Source: Thiotrichaceae bacterium
GTDB lineage: Bacteria > Pseudomonadota > Gammaproteobacteria > Thiotrichales > Thiotrichaceae
Direction: 5' to 3'
Assembly (NCBI GenBank): GCA_026989145.1
Contig: JALSJU010000061.1
Span: forward strand, 1 to 63,672
DNA: 63,672 nucleotides
The translations under genes were made by a program, and so were the position numbers. Shown in pieces: positions 8,591 to 18,477 of the stretch. Position 1 is the first letter of the stretch, and each line of letters begins with the position of its first letter. The notes below the pieces were generated by a model. That model searched no databases. It saw nothing but the letters and a program-made list of their open reading frames with translations, and had not been told where the DNA came from.

Positions 8591-8869
8591 TTAAGAAATT
8601 TCTGAATAACCTAGTTGAATTCTGCGAGCTTACAAGGCGTCAAGTCCTAGGCGTATTTTTTGAGAATGGTCGCTCCCTTCACAAAAATTCACAATAACGG
8701 AATTGATGCCTTGTAGGCTCACCTCTTTTGTTAGCTTGCGCGGCTTAGCCAAGTTTCCAATTTCTTCGTTATTTGTTTTTACCATAGAATAACTATGCAA
8801 AAAAAAATGCCTCGAACTTGAAAACTTGGCGTTGCCAGAACTCAGCTAGGTTATTCAGAGATTCCTTAA
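8591..8869. mobile_element. Element B copy 1 (IS5-like MITE)
   Basis: About 279 bp, bounded by TTAA and terminal inverted repeats: TCTGAATAACCTAGTTG near the left end, and the complement of CAGCTAGGTTATTCAGA near the right end. Copy 2 at 13259-13526 aligns along its whole length, sharing TCCTAGGCGTATTTTTTGAG, ATGGTCGCTCCCTTC, CTTAGCCAAGTTTCCAATTT and CTCGAACTTGAAAACTTGGC. The TTAAGGAAT..CTGAATAAC terminus resembles element A and IS5-group ends. No transposase. It fills most of the 403-bp gap between the genes at 7961 and 8946; the remaining bases show nothing recognisable. Confidence 0.88.
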
Positions 8870-8945
8870 CAGGGGTTCTGGTGAAAGAGCTATTGGTTGA
8901 GATTTCAACCTTTTGTATTCATCATCCACACCTGAAAAATTCTCT

Positions 8946-9287
8946 TTATTTTGGGTTTTCAAAGAAAATATAAGACGTAGAGTAATCACTAAACTCGAAA
9001 TAGATTTTCTTTTTCTCATCGGTATCTATTACATTGTTTAAATTTTTATCAAGGTAACCATAACCATAACGGTATGGTCGGTCTTTGTCATTACCCGTAC
9101 CCGACGCGGTCGTCAGCTTATCAATTTTCATAAAACGTTTTACCAACGTGTTGCCAGCATAAATTTCTAAGATACCATCAGTGCCTGTCCAGTTATTGAT
9201 GGCACGTCCGAATTGGTTTTGGGTTTCTTGGGTGCAGGCACTTAATGTTATTAGAGCGCCAGCTATGAGTAATCCTTTTAGTTTCAC
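8946..9287 (-). CDS. Small predicted lipoprotein with an EF-hand-like loop
   Basis: 113 residues. The N-terminus is a lipoprotein signal with lipobox LSAC, so the mature protein starts at Cys18. The body has the segment INNWTGTDGILEIYAGNTLVKRF and an aromatic YRYGYGYLD stretch. The twelve residues DKNLNNVIDTDE fit the spacing of an EF-hand calcium loop (acidic or Asn at 1, 3, 5 and 9, Glu at 12). Calcium binding is an inference from this one motif. It is divergent from cbiX. Confidence 0.75.
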   Translation of the reverse strand: MKLKGLLIAGALITLSACTQETQNQFGRAINNWTGTDGILEIYAGNTLVKRFMKIDKLTTASGTGNDKDRPYRYGYGYLDKNLNNVIDTDEKKKIYFEFSDYSTSYIFFENPK

Positions 9288-9443
9288 CGAGTTTCTCCTT
9301 TTTTGTTTGTTAAAGTTTGTTGCCTATCTATTTCGTTACTTGTTTTGGTGGTGTTTCGAGACAGGGCAACATGATAATTATGAATATTACCGTTAGAATA
9401 GTATCATGCGTATACTTTTTAAACCCCTGTTGAGATTTATCCC

Positions 9444-9806
9444 ATGAAGCACGTCGTAATTATTGCGCACGGAAGCCGGCGTATGGCATCTAATGATGAG
9501 GTGCGTAAAGTTACTCATCAGTTTTCCCAGCAAGCCCATGATTTTGATCGCGTTAGTTGTGCTTTTTTAGAGCTGGATGAACCGAGTATTCCACAAGGTT
9601 TGCTGAATGCGATAGAGCAGGGCGCGACAGAAATTATCGTCTTGCCGTATTTTTTATCTGCTGGCCGTCATGTATCGGAAGATATTCCTGCACAAATTGC
9701 GCCGGTTCAAGATACACATCCTGAGGTTGAAATAAAGATTGCACCTTATCTTGGGGCTGCTGAGACGATACCTGAAATTTTATTAGCGCAAACCAAAGGG
9801 GTCTGA
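9444..9806 (+). CDS. CbiX/SirB-type sirohydrochlorin chelatase family protein
   Basis: 120 residues, one half-chelatase domain, as in the short CbiX/SirB proteins. The N-terminus (VVIIAHGSRR) carries the catalytic histidine, and VLPYFLSAGRHVSEDIP carries the second metal-site histidine. Family members insert cobalt, nickel or iron into sirohydrochlorin for cobamide, F430 or siroheme synthesis. Which metal is used here cannot be read from sequence. hemJ starts 1 bp after its stop codon, so the pair is probably an operon of tetrapyrrole enzymes. Confidence 0.88.
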   Translation: MKHVVIIAHGSRRMASNDEVRKVTHQFSQQAHDFDRVSCAFLELDEPSIPQGLLNAIEQGATEIIVLPYFLSAGRHVSEDIPAQIAPVQDTHPEVEIKIAPYLGAAETIPEILLAQTKGV

Positions 9807-9807
9807 A

Positions 9808-10227
9808 TTGTTTTATTTATATTTAAAAACCTTTCATATTTTATTTGTAATGTCTTGGATGGCAGGCATCTTTTATTTGCCACGTATTTTTGTGCACTTT
9901 GTTGAAGGCAAAAAAGCAGGTCAACAGGTTGATCGACTTGCCATTATGGGTCGTAAACTATATGGCTTTATGACGCTTATGATGATGATCGCTATTACTT
10001 TAGGTTCATGGCTTTGGTTGGGGTACGGTGTTACAGGCGCTTGGTTGCACGTGAAATTATTATTAGTAGGCTTTTTGCTGGCGTACCATTGGTGGTGTCG
10101 TATTAAAGTAAAGCAGATGGAAGCAGGGCATCTTGAGCATAGTGGTAAGTATTATCGTTGGCTTAATGAGCTGCCTTTATTTATTACTATTGGTATTCTA
10201 ATTATGGTGGTTGTTAAGCCGTTTTAG
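9808..10227 (+). CDS. hemJ: HemJ-type protoporphyrinogen IX oxidase
   Basis: Membrane protein of 139 residues with four hydrophobic segments. HILFVMSWMAGIFYLPRIFVH carries the conserved N-terminal histidine, and AWLHVKLLLVG and the LNELP box near the end match HemJ (formerly UPF0093). HemJ oxidises protoporphyrinogen IX in many proteobacteria lacking HemG or HemY. The start is TTG at 9808, with GGGGT 6 bases upstream and family-consistent residues immediately after. It abuts cbiX, supporting a role in tetrapyrrole synthesis. Confidence 0.88.
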   Translation: MFYLYLKTFHILFVMSWMAGIFYLPRIFVHFVEGKKAGQQVDRLAIMGRKLYGFMTLMMMIAITLGSWLWLGYGVTGAWLHVKLLLVGFLLAYHWWCRIKVKQMEAGHLEHSGKYYRWLNELPLFITIGILIMVVVKPF

Positions 10228-10390
10228 CGAGCTTTATCATTGGTTTTTTGCAATGTTGTACGTTGAAGTATTGTCTGATGTAGTTATTTTCACAGGCTTA
10301 ATTAGTGCGTAGGCATACAAGAATCAAACCTGCTGCAAGTATCGGAACTTTATAATTTCCCAATTATTATAAAAAAAATAAAGGCTGTTC

Positions 10391-10438
10391 TCGTGGGGTT
10401 TGTCAGTATTTTATTGGACTTAATCAGTGTTTCCTTAA
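10391..10438. mobile_element. Element A terminal fragment
   Basis: The bases ATTGGACTTAATCAG-TGTTTCCTTAA match the inverted end of element A (as at 33059-33086), and the preceding GTGGGGTTTGTCAG resembles the same copy. Only about 48 bp are recognisable, so it is a remnant. The rest of the 373-bp hemJ-grpE gap holds the grpE promoter and otherwise nothing recognised. Confidence 0.6.
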
Positions 10439-10534
10439 GGCGTTGTTTCTAGTCCAGTTTAACTTGCCTGTTTTCCCAATATTACTTTCTATTCAAGATG
10501 TGTAATAATTTTCTATAAAAATTCGAATAAAAAT

Positions 10535-10560
10535 CTTGAACTTCTAGATAGAAACCCCAC
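10535..10560 (+). promoter_or_regulatory. Sigma-32 heat-shock promoter of grpE
   Basis: CTTGAA, 14 bases, then CCCCAC followed by TTT closely fits the RpoH consensus (CTTGAA, 13-15 bases, CCCCATNT). It is 40 bp upstream of the grpE start codon. Heat-shock control of grpE is the norm in gammaproteobacteria. Confidence 0.85.
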
Positions 10561-10600
10561 TTTATAACGCATTAATTAGTCATATAGAATAGGGAAAGTC

Positions 10601-11182
10601 ATGAGTCATTCTGATAAACAAGACGATATTGAAGAAATCATTGATAATGCTGATAACCTTGATAAAAGCGAGCTTGATGAGCAAGAGTTTGTTAATGAAG
10701 CGGATAGTGCAGAGGGGTCAACAGAGGAGCTCTCTTTGGAAGATCAGCTGGTGCAAGCGCAAGCCAAGGCAGATGAAAACTGGGATACGGTGCTACGATT
10801 AAAAGCTGATTTAGATAATCAACGTCGTCGTAATGAAAAACAGGTTGAAGATGCGCATAAGTTTGCCGCTAAAAAGTTTATCGAAGAATTATTGCCGGTA
10901 GCTGACAGCATGGAAATGGGCCTGGCGGCAGAAGGTGATGTTGCGCAAATCAAGGAAGGCGTGGCACTCACTAAAAAAGTATTTGATTCCGCAATGGAAA
11001 AGTTTGGCTTAAAAGCAGTCGAACCGCTGGGTGATAAGTTTGATCCAGAATTACACCAAGCAATGGCGATGCAACCGAGTGAAGAATATGAAGAAGGTCA
11101 TGTTAGTGCGGTAATGCAAAAAGGCTATACCTTAAACGGCAGGTTGGTAAGACCAGCGATGGTGATGGTGGTAAAGAATTAA
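10601..11182 (+). CDS. grpE: Nucleotide exchange factor GrpE
   Basis: 193 residues, usual length. GrpE is a dimer that releases ADP from DnaK. A long acidic N-terminal tail is followed by the coiled-coil helix (QLVQAQAKADENWDTVLRLK) and the C-terminal beta domain containing EPLGDKFDPELHQAM and NGRLVRPAMVMV, both family signatures. It has its own sigma-32 promoter and lies 118 bp before dnaK. Confidence 0.97.
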   Translation: MSHSDKQDDIEEIIDNADNLDKSELDEQEFVNEADSAEGSTEELSLEDQLVQAQAKADENWDTVLRLKADLDNQRRRNEKQVEDAHKFAAKKFIEELLPVADSMEMGLAAEGDVAQIKEGVALTKKVFDSAMEKFGLKAVEPLGDKFDPELHQAMAMQPSEEYEEGHVSAVMQKGYTLNGRLVRPAMVMVVKN

Positions 11183-11210
11183 ACCATTTATTACTTTTTT
11201 TACCTCAAAG

Positions 11211-11240
11211 CTTGATAAGTAAAAACATAACCACACATTT
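11211..11240 (+). promoter_or_regulatory. Possible sigma-32 promoter of dnaK
   Basis: CTTGAT, 14 bases, then CCACACATTT is a weaker match to the RpoH consensus, 61 bp before dnaK. It would give dnaK a second heat-inducible start in addition to read-through from grpE. Confidence 0.5.
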
Positions 11241-11300
11241 ACAACAACATAATATTTAAAGCGCTGTTGTCACACATATGCGCCACAAGAGGAAGACATA

Positions 11301-13217
11301 ATGGGAAAGATAATCGGAATTGATTTAGGAACAACAAATTCTTGTATCGCGGTAATGGAAGGTGATAAACCTAAAGTTATCGAAAATGCAGAAGGCGATC
11401 GCACAACGCCGTCGATAGTTGCATTTGCTAATGATGAGGTTTTAGTGGGCTCGCCAGCAAAACGTCAAGCGGTAACAAACCCTGAGAATACACTGTACGC
11501 CATCAAGCGTTTAATTGGTCGTACTTTTGATGAAGATGCGGTTCAAAAAGATATTAAACTTGTGCCATACAAAATTATAAAAGCAGAAAATGGTGATGCA
11601 TGGGTAGAGGCAAATGGCAAAAAAATGTCACCTCCAGAAGTTTCTGCACGTATTTTGCAAAAGCTTAAAAAGGACGCCGAAGACTACTTAGGCGAGGGTG
11701 TCACCGAAGCTGTCGTAACCGTACCTGCTTACTTTAATGACTCTCAACGTCAAGCAACTAAAGATGCGGGTAAAATAGCTGGTTTAGATGTTAAACGAAT
11801 CATTAACGAGCCAACAGCAGCGGCATTAGCTTACGGAATGGACAAGTCTAGCGGCGATAGCACGATTGCGGTTTATGACTTAGGTGGTGGAACGTTTGAT
11901 GTTTCCATCATCGAAATCGCAGAAATAGACGGCGAATACCAGTTTGAAGTATTAGCAACCAACGGTGATACATTCCTCGGTGGTGAAGATTTCGATATGC
12001 GCTTAATTGACTACTTAGCGGATGAGTTTAAGAAAGATAATAGCGTTGATTTACATAATGACCCATTAGCGCTTCAGCGCTTAAAAGAAGCTGCTGAGAA
12101 AGCTAAAATTGAGCTCTCATCAGCAACGCAAACTGATGTGAACTTGCCTTATGTAACGGCAGATGCGTCTGGACCTAAACATTTAAACGTGAAAGTGACG
12201 CGTGCCAAACTTGAGTCTTTAGTTGAAGATTTAGTAAAGCGTACGATTGATCCATGTAAGACAGCGTTGAAAGATGCAGGCTTAAAAGCCTCTGAAATCA
12301 ATGATGTGATTTTAGTCGGCGGTCAGTCACGCATGCCAATGGTTCAAGAAGCGGTAACTAACTTTTTTGGTAAAGAACCACGTAAAGATGTAAACCCTGA
12401 TGAAGCAGTAGCAGTGGGTGCGGCGATTCAAGGTGGTGTTTTAGGTGGAAGCGTTACTGATGTTCTCTTATTAGATGTTACGCCATTGTCTTTAGGTATT
12501 GAGACAATGGGTGCGGTAATGACTAAGTTAATCGAAAAGAACACCACAATTCCAACCAAAGCGCAGCAGGTTTTTTCGACAGCAGATGATAATCAAAATG
12601 CAGTAACGGTTCATGTATTGCAAGGTGAGCGCGAGATGGCATCGGGTAATAAATCACTGGGTCGTTTTGACTTGACGGATATTCCGCCTGCACCGCGTGG
12701 CCAGCCTCAAATCGAAGTAACGTTGGATATTGATGCTAACGGTATTTTGAATGTGTCGGCTAAAGATAAAGCGACAGGCAAAGAACAGTCAATTGTGATT
12801 AAGGCCTCATCAGGATTATCGGATGAAGAAGTGGATGCAATGGTTAAAGATGCCGAGGCACATGCTGATGAGGATAAAAAAGCGCGAGAGCTAGTAGATG
12901 CACGTAATCAGGCGGATGGCTTAGTGCATGCGACTGAAAAATCACTCGCTGAATACGGCGATAAAGTGGATGCTGCGGAAAAGACTAAGGTTGAAGGTTT
13001 AGTTGCTGAGCTTAAAGAAGTAGCACAAGGTGATGATAAAGAGGCGATTGATAAAAAATCTCAAGAGCTAATGGAAGCATCGGGTACCTTGGCACAAGCT
13101 GCTGCGGGTGGTGAAGCAGGTGCTGCACCAGAAGGCGAGCAAACAGCTTCTGCAGAAGACGATGATGTTGTTGATGCAGAGTTTGAAGAAGTAGATGAAG
13201 GTGATAAAAAAGCGTAA
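11301..13217 (+). CDS. dnaK: Molecular chaperone DnaK (Hsp70)
   Basis: 638 residues, same length as E. coli DnaK. The N-terminal ATPase opens with [16 protein letters not shown] and contains [15 protein letters not shown] and [11 protein letters not shown]. The substrate-binding domain carries [13 protein letters not shown]. The C-terminal tail ends in the acidic [12 protein letters not shown] motif. It works with DnaJ and GrpE in folding and in control of sigma-32. A GAGGAAG ribosome-binding site precedes the ATG. No classical terminator was found after the gene; element B copy 2 begins 42 bp downstream. Confidence 0.99.
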   Translation: MGKIIGIDLGTTNSCIAVMEGDKPKVIENAEGDRTTPSIVAFANDEVLVGSPAKRQAVTNPENTLYAIKRLIGRTFDEDAVQKDIKLVPYKIIKAENGDAWVEANGKKMSPPEVSARILQKLKKDAEDYLGEGVTEAVVTVPAYFNDSQRQATKDAGKIAGLDVKRIINEPTAAALAYGMDKSSGDSTIAVYDLGGGTFDVSIIEIAEIDGEYQFEVLATNGDTFLGGEDFDMRLIDYLADEFKKDNSVDLHNDPLALQRLKEAAEKAKIELSSATQTDVNLPYVTADASGPKHLNVKVTRAKLESLVEDLVKRTIDPCKTALKDAGLKASEINDVILVGGQSRMPMVQEAVTNFFGKEPRKDVNPDEAVAVGAAIQGGVLGGSVTDVLLLDVTPLSLGIETMGAVMTKLIEKNTTIPTKAQQVFSTADDNQNAVTVHVLQGEREMASGNKSLGRFDLTDIPPAPRGQPQIEVTLDIDANGILNVSAKDKATGKEQSIVIKASSGLSDEEVDAMVKDAEAHADEDKKARELVDARNQADGLVHATEKSLAEYGDKVDAAEKTKVEGLVAELKEVAQGDDKEAIDKKSQELMEASGTLAQAAAGGEAGAAPEGEQTASAEDDDVVDAEFEEVDEGDKKA

Positions 13218-13258
13218 CGTTTTTTTATTTGCACCTAGTTATTCCAAAGCTAGGTTCC

Positions 13259-13526
13259 TTAAGGAATGTCTGAATAACCTAGTTGGATTCTGCGAGTTTA
13301 CAAGGTACTAAGTCCTAGGCGTATTTTTTGAGAATGGTCGCTCCCTTCGAAAAAAATTACAACAACGGAGTTGGTGTCTTGTAAGATCGCCCTACGGGGG
13401 CTTAGCCAAGTTTCCAATTTCTTTGTTATTTATTTTAACCATAGAGTGACTATGCTTAAAATAAATGCCTCGAACTTGAAAACTTGGCGTTGCCAGAATC
13501 CAGCTAGGCTATTCAGAGCTCCTTAA
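13259..13526. mobile_element. Element B copy 2, between dnaK and dnaJ
   Basis: About 268 bp, bounded by TTAA with terminal repeats GGAATGTCTGAATAACC and the complement of GGCTATTCAGAGCTCC. It aligns end to end with 8591-8869. It occupies most of the 379 bp between dnaK and dnaJ. A small hairpin (ACCTAG/CTAGGT at 13233-13255) sits just before it. No sigma-32 promoter is visible between the element and dnaJ. Confidence 0.88.
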
Positions 13527-13596
13527 TTTACGGTAAGGTGTATCGGGTGAAAATCGATGCGCCTTATTTTGTTTTAGAAATATAGAGTTCTTTAAA

Positions 13597-14751
13597 ATGT
13601 CCAAACAATGTTACTACGAAATCCTCAGTGTTCAAAAGAACTGTAGTGAGGGCGAATTAAAAAAATCTTATCGTCGTATGGCGATGAAGTTTCACCCTGA
13701 TCGTAATCCCGATAACGAAGAGGCCGAACATAAGTTTAAAGAAGTAAAAGAAGCTTACGAAATTTTATCTGATTCTCAAAAGCGTGCAGCCTATGACCAA
13801 TTTGGTCATGCAGGTGTGGACGGTAGCGGGGGTGCTGGGTTTGGTGGTGGTGCAGGTTTCGGTGGCTTCGGTGATATTTTCGAAGATATTTTTGGTGGTA
13901 GAGGCGGACAAGGTGGTGGCGCAAATGCTGCATATCGCGGCAGTGATATGCAGTACAACTTGGAGTTAACCTTGGAAGAAGCCGTGTTTGGTACGACGGT
14001 TGATATACGTATACCCACTAAAAAAACCTGTACTACATGTGATGGATCGGGCGCAAAAGAAGGATCAACACCAGAAACATGTGGCACGTGTCAGGGGCAA
14101 GGTCAGGTGCGAATTCAGCAAGGTTTTTTTGCGGTGCAGCAGACTTGTCCACATTGCCAAGGTGCTGGTACAACAATTTCAGACCCCTGTGATACTTGTG
14201 ATGGTGAGGGGCGAGTTGAAGAAAATAAAACCCTGGAAGTTAAAATCCCTGAAGGGGTAGATACTGGTGACCGAATTCGTTTAAGTGGTGAAGGCGAAGC
14301 AGGGATTAATGGTGGCCCAGCAGGTGACTTGTATGTGCAAATGCATCTTAAAGACCATGCGTTATTTAGTCGCGATGCGAATAATTTACACTGTGTGATG
14401 CCAGTACGTTTCTCGCAAGTTGCTTTGGGTGGAACGATTAAAGTGCCGACTTTATCGGGTGAAGTAAACTTAAAAATACCACCTGAAACACAGACGGGTA
14501 AGGTTTTTCGTCTACGTGGTAAAGGTGTTAAATCGGTTCGTAGTAGTTCGGTAGGTGATTTATTGTGTAAAATTGAGGTAGAAACTCCTATCAATCTCAC
14601 GAGTAAGCAAAAGAAGTTGTTAGAACAGTTTGAAGCAGCGCTTGCAAAAGGCGGTGAAAAACATAGTCCGCAACAACATGGTTGGGGCGATAAGGCACGC
14701 TCATTTTTCGATAATGTAAAAGATTGGTTTGATGCTGAGAAAGAAGGATAA
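13597..14751 (+). CDS. dnaJ: Chaperone DnaJ (Hsp40)
   Basis: 384 residues. The J-domain has the HPD motif at residues 33-35, which triggers DnaK ATPase. A Gly/Phe-rich linker ([18 protein letters not shown]) follows. Four CxxCxGxG-type zinc repeats come next ([32 protein letters not shown]), then the substrate-binding C-terminal domains. The N-terminus is slightly unusual (YYEILSV where DYYEVLGV is common). It is separated from dnaK by element B, so expression relative to dnaK may differ from the standard operon. dapB starts 29 bp downstream. Confidence 0.98.
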   Translation: MSKQCYYEILSVQKNCSEGELKKSYRRMAMKFHPDRNPDNEEAEHKFKEVKEAYEILSDSQKRAAYDQFGHAGVDGSGGAGFGGGAGFGGFGDIFEDIFGGRGGQGGGANAAYRGSDMQYNLELTLEEAVFGTTVDIRIPTKKTCTTCDGSGAKEGSTPETCGTCQGQGQVRIQQGFFAVQQTCPHCQGAGTTISDPCDTCDGEGRVEENKTLEVKIPEGVDTGDRIRLSGEGEAGINGGPAGDLYVQMHLKDHALFSRDANNLHCVMPVRFSQVALGGTIKVPTLSGEVNLKIPPETQTGKVFRLRGKGVKSVRSSSVGDLLCKIEVETPINLTSKQKKLLEQFEAALAKGGEKHSPQQHGWGDKARSFFDNVKDWFDAEKEG

Positions 14752-14771
14752 ACTTCTCAGAAGGCTTTTAG

Positions 14772-15587
<816 letters not shown>

Positions 15588-15597
15588 CTAGGAGCTT

Positions 15598-15834
15598 GTA
15601 TGAGAACTGATTAGCCTACTACGAAAATACTATTTGGGTCATATTTTCCGCTAATTCCCATCGAATATTTAGTGCTTTGCTTACAAATGACTGAAAAGCG
15701 CATGCAGAACAACTATTCGCTGAAAATGACCAAAAGATCTGTCGCAAAATTGCTTTATTGCTTTCTCTTGCTACGGTTACAGTTCTCGGGCAGGCTCCTC
15801 GAGGAGGCGTAACAAAAGGAGTTAACAACAACAA
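15598..15834. repeat. Structured dapB-pgsA intergenic region with a long inverted repeat
   Basis: The segment TTTGGGTCATATTTTCCGCT at 15628-15648 has an imperfect inverted partner, AGCGAATAGTTGTTCT-type context with CGCTGAAAATGACC at 15718-15732, enclosing about 70 bp. A second palindrome, GGCTCCTCGAGGAGGC, is near 15793-15808. No gene or RNA family was recognised. It could be a single-copy MITE or an mRNA structure. Confidence 0.4.
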
Positions 15835-16377
15835 TTGCATCATCTACCTAATATAATTAGTGCTTTTCGGATACTTCTAGTTTTACCGATTGCTTTTTAT
15901 TTGCACCATGAGGAATGGATGGTCGCTCTGGTTTTGATTTTTATCGCTGGTTTATCTGATGCTTTAGATGGATTTTCAGCGCGAAAATTTCACTGGCAGA
16001 GTCGTTTAGGATCTTTTCTTGACCCGATTGCAGATAAGTTATTATTAATTGTCATTTTTGTCTCTTTGGCAGTGAAAGAGCTTATTCCGATTTGGTTAGC
16101 GGTAATTGTCGTGGCACGCGATGCCATCATTGTTGCAGGTGCAGCTTATTATCAATGGAAAACACGTAACTTAGAAATGTCTCCCTTGGTCAGTAGTAAA
16201 ATTAATACGGCAATGCAGGTGGTGTTTGTATTGGGTTTGTTATTTCATCTAGTGGTTGCTCCATTACCAAATTTAGCATTGTTATTTATTAAGGTGGCGG
16301 TGGCTTTAACAACCGTGATCAGTGGCGTACTGTATGTTTTGTGCTGGAGTCGTTTTTGCAAAAAACATCGATTGTAA
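15835..16377 (+). CDS. CDP-alcohol phosphatidyltransferase family protein (PgsA-like)
   Basis: Integral membrane enzyme, 180 residues, about five or six hydrophobic segments. The diagnostic motif D-x2-DG-x2-AR-x8-G-x3-D-x3-D is complete (DALDGFSARK, then GSFLDPIAD). Members join a CDP-linked lipid head to an alcohol; most like this make phosphatidylglycerophosphate, but substrate choice cannot be read directly. The start is TTG at 15835, with AAGGAG 13 bases upstream; the residues LPNIISAFRILLVLPI are the normal N-terminus. It is followed by perM and hda, a common grouping. Confidence 0.85.
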   Translation: MHHLPNIISAFRILLVLPIAFYLHHEEWMVALVLIFIAGLSDALDGFSARKFHWQSRLGSFLDPIADKLLLIVIFVSLAVKELIPIWLAVIVVARDAIIVAGAAYYQWKTRNLEMSPLVSSKINTAMQVVFVLGLLFHLVVAPLPNLALLFIKVAVALTTVISGVLYVLCWSRFCKKHRL

Positions 16378-16446
16378 GCAGCATTTTTTGTTTTTGAATG
16401 TGGGTATAATAGTCACTTTATTCTACTAAAATTGTAAGGGGTTTTT

Positions 16447-17541
16447 ATGACACAGAGTGCGCGCTGGTTTTGGTTGGCTTTGTTTATCATTGCCTCGGCA
16501 CTATTGTATTTATTGGCCCCGATTTTACTACCTTTTGTGGCGGGTGCATTATTGGCTTATTTAGGGGATCCTCTGGTTGATCGTTTAGAAACTTGGAATA
16601 TTTCTCGTACATTATCCGTAGTATGCGTTTTCTTTGTGGCTTTTTTGATTGTTCTGCCATTATTGATGTTTTTGGTTCCTTTAATTGATTCTCAAATACG
16701 TCTTTTAATTACAAAAGCACCTGGTTATCTAGACTGGTTGATGGTTAACCTTGAACCTACATTAAAGGATACTTTTGGTATAAGTATCCCTGCTTTGGAA
16801 GTTGAACAATTAAAAATTACATTCGCCGAGCAGTTTTCAAATGCAGGTAGCTTTGTTAAAAGTTTAATTCGTACCGTTACCCGCTCTGGGTTTGTTGTAG
16901 CAGGTTGGGCGGCAAACCTATTTTTAATACCGGTAATAACCTTTTACTTATTAAGAGACTGGGATCATTTAGTCGCCTATATTCATGACCTATTGCCACG
17001 TAAAGCAGAGCCAATCGTTTCATTATTGGCAAAGCAGTCTGATGAAGTTTTAGGTGCTTTTTTGCGTGGGCAGATGTTGGTAATGCTGGCATTAGGTACA
17101 ATCTACGCTATCGGATTAAAACTAGTTGGTTTAGAGTTTGCATTATTAATTGGTATGTTGGCAGGAGTACTAAGTTTTATTCCTTATATGGGGCTTATCG
17201 TAGGTATATTAGTCGCTGGAATTGCAGTTATGTTACAAACACATGATCCAATGAATTTAGTCTGGGTGTCGCTTGTTTTTATTGTAGCGCAAGCCATAGA
17301 AGGCACTATTCTTACCCCTTTGTTAGTGGGTGATAAAATCGGCTTGCACCCTGTCGCAGTGATATTTTCAGTTTTGGCAGGCGGGCAACTTTTTGGTTTC
17401 TTCGGTATTTTATTGGCGTTACCGGTTTTTGCAGTATTGGCAGTTATCATGCGATATTTTAGTCAATCGTATAAAGCTAGTCATTTATATGGTGATGAAG
17501 ACGTGATTGTTGAGCACGGTGCAGAAGCATCAGAAGCTTAA
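16447..17541 (+). CDS. AI-2E family transporter (PerM-like)
   Basis: 364 residues with about eight membrane segments and the central soluble loop of the AI-2E/UPF0118 family. Recognisable blocks are LLPFVAGALLAYLGDPLVDRLE, FYLLRDWDHLV and the C-terminal EGTILTPLLVGDKIGLHPVAVI. Family members include PerM and AI-2 exporter TqsA, and some Na/H antiporters; function here is unknown. A TATAAT box at 16405-16410 may promote it. Its stop codon overlaps the hda leader. Confidence 0.85.
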   Translation: MTQSARWFWLALFIIASALLYLLAPILLPFVAGALLAYLGDPLVDRLETWNISRTLSVVCVFFVAFLIVLPLLMFLVPLIDSQIRLLITKAPGYLDWLMVNLEPTLKDTFGISIPALEVEQLKITFAEQFSNAGSFVKSLIRTVTRSGFVVAGWAANLFLIPVITFYLLRDWDHLVAYIHDLLPRKAEPIVSLLAKQSDEVLGAFLRGQMLVMLALGTIYAIGLKLVGLEFALLIGMLAGVLSFIPYMGLIVGILVAGIAVMLQTHDPMNLVWVSLVFIVAQAIEGTILTPLLVGDKIGLHPVAVIFSVLAGGQLFGFFGILLALPVFAVLAVIMRYFSQSYKASHLYGDEDVIVEHGAEASEA

Positions 17542-17554
17542 GGTAAAGCTCAAA

Positions 17555-18286
17555 ATGCCAATGCCTGATAATACTCCACAACAAATCACTTTAAATGTAA
17601 AATTGCGTGATGGGTTTCGATTTGATTCATTCTATTGTGGAGAAAATAAGCCAAATGCTGAAGCTGTTGCATTGCTTCAAGATTTTTTGTCGATAAGGAA
17701 TAAAGCACAACAAATGGTTCTATGGGGTGGGCCTCACTCTGGGAAAACACATTTATTACAAGCTAGTTGCGCTAGAGATGCTGAAACCAGTCAAGTTGTT
17801 AGTTATATTCCACTAAAAATTATGAAACCATCAGGTATTGAGGTTTTGAGTGGTCACCATCAGTCACACTTAATTGTTATTGATGATGTTGATTATGTGG
17901 TCGGGGATTTGACTTGGGAAACCGCATTATTTAATCTGATTAACACAAGCCGCGAACAGAAACAGCTGTTATTGATAAGCACAAAACAGAATCCACGCAA
18001 GCTAGATTGTGAATTACCAGATTTAGCCTCACGCTTGATTTGGGGGGGGAGTTTACAGTTACAGGCACTTAATGACGAGGACACCGTTACCGCTTTGCAA
18101 TTAAGAGCTAACAAAAGAGGTTTTTTATTGAATAACCTTGTGGTTAGTTATTTACATCGTCGTTATCCCAGGGATATAGAGTCTTTAATGAAAATTTTAG
18201 ATACATTGGATGACGAAAGCCTAAAACAAAAAGCGGTTATAACGATTCCTTTTGTTAAAAAAGTTTTGGCTCAGGTTAATATTTGA
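17555..18286 (+). CDS. hda: DnaA regulatory inactivator Hda
   Basis: Homologue of the DnaA ATPase domain, 243 residues. With the beta clamp, Hda stimulates DnaA-ATP hydrolysis and prevents over-initiation. Near the N-terminus QITLNVKL could be the clamp-binding motif. The Walker A box is GGPHSGKTHLL and the Walker B box is LIVIDDVDYV. ATG 17555 is chosen because AGGT lies before it and the upstream in-frame start would overlap perM by 35 bp. The cold-shock promoter begins within its stop codon. Confidence 0.88.
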   Translation: MPMPDNTPQQITLNVKLRDGFRFDSFYCGENKPNAEAVALLQDFLSIRNKAQQMVLWGGPHSGKTHLLQASCARDAETSQVVSYIPLKIMKPSGIEVLSGHHQSHLIVIDDVDYVVGDLTWETALFNLINTSREQKQLLLISTKQNPRKLDCELPDLASRLIWGGSLQLQALNDEDTVTALQLRANKRGFLLNNLVVSYLHRRYPRDIESLMKILDTLDDESLKQKAVITIPFVKKVLAQVNI

Positions 18287-18310
18287 CTCACCCTGCCAGT
18301 GGTATATAAT
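18283..18310 (+). promoter_or_regulatory. Sigma-70 promoter of the cold-shock gene
   Basis: TTGACT at 18283-18288, 16 bases, TATAAT at 18305-18310. The -35 box overlaps the hda stop codon. Transcription from here gives a leader of about 160 bases, typical of cspA-type mRNAs. Confidence 0.75.
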
Positions 18311-18418
18311 GCACCCAGCTTGAAAGTAAGTTTTTTATATTTATGCAAGAAATATCGAAGTTCCATTTAGTACCTCGTCCTGATTTCATAAGTCATACAA
18401 CACCACTTCAGCAAAACC

Positions 18419-18445
18419 ATAAAATAACCATGTTGGTTATTTTAT
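18419..18445 (+). promoter_or_regulatory. Perfect leader hairpin before the cold-shock gene
   Basis: 12-bp stem ATAAAATAACCA / TGGTTATTTTAT with a TGT loop, in the 5' leader about 33 bases before the start codon, followed by AAATTTTTAA. A leader structure is known to sense temperature in E. coli cspA; this hairpin could have that role or be an attenuator. The stem is AU-rich and would melt easily. Confidence 0.65.
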
Positions 18446-18477
18446 AAATTTTTAATATTGAAATAATAGGAAATACT

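Noticed and set aside
13806-14087. Reading frame of 93 codons on the minus strand opposite dnaJ
   Set aside because: It is a shadow of the Gly/Phe-rich region of dnaJ read in reverse (Pro-rich), with no ribosome-binding site or homologues recognised.
15619-15843. Minus-strand 74-codon reading frame in the dapB-pgsA gap
   Set aside because: It lies over the inverted repeats and overlaps the pgsA-like start. No family resemblance or start signal supports it.
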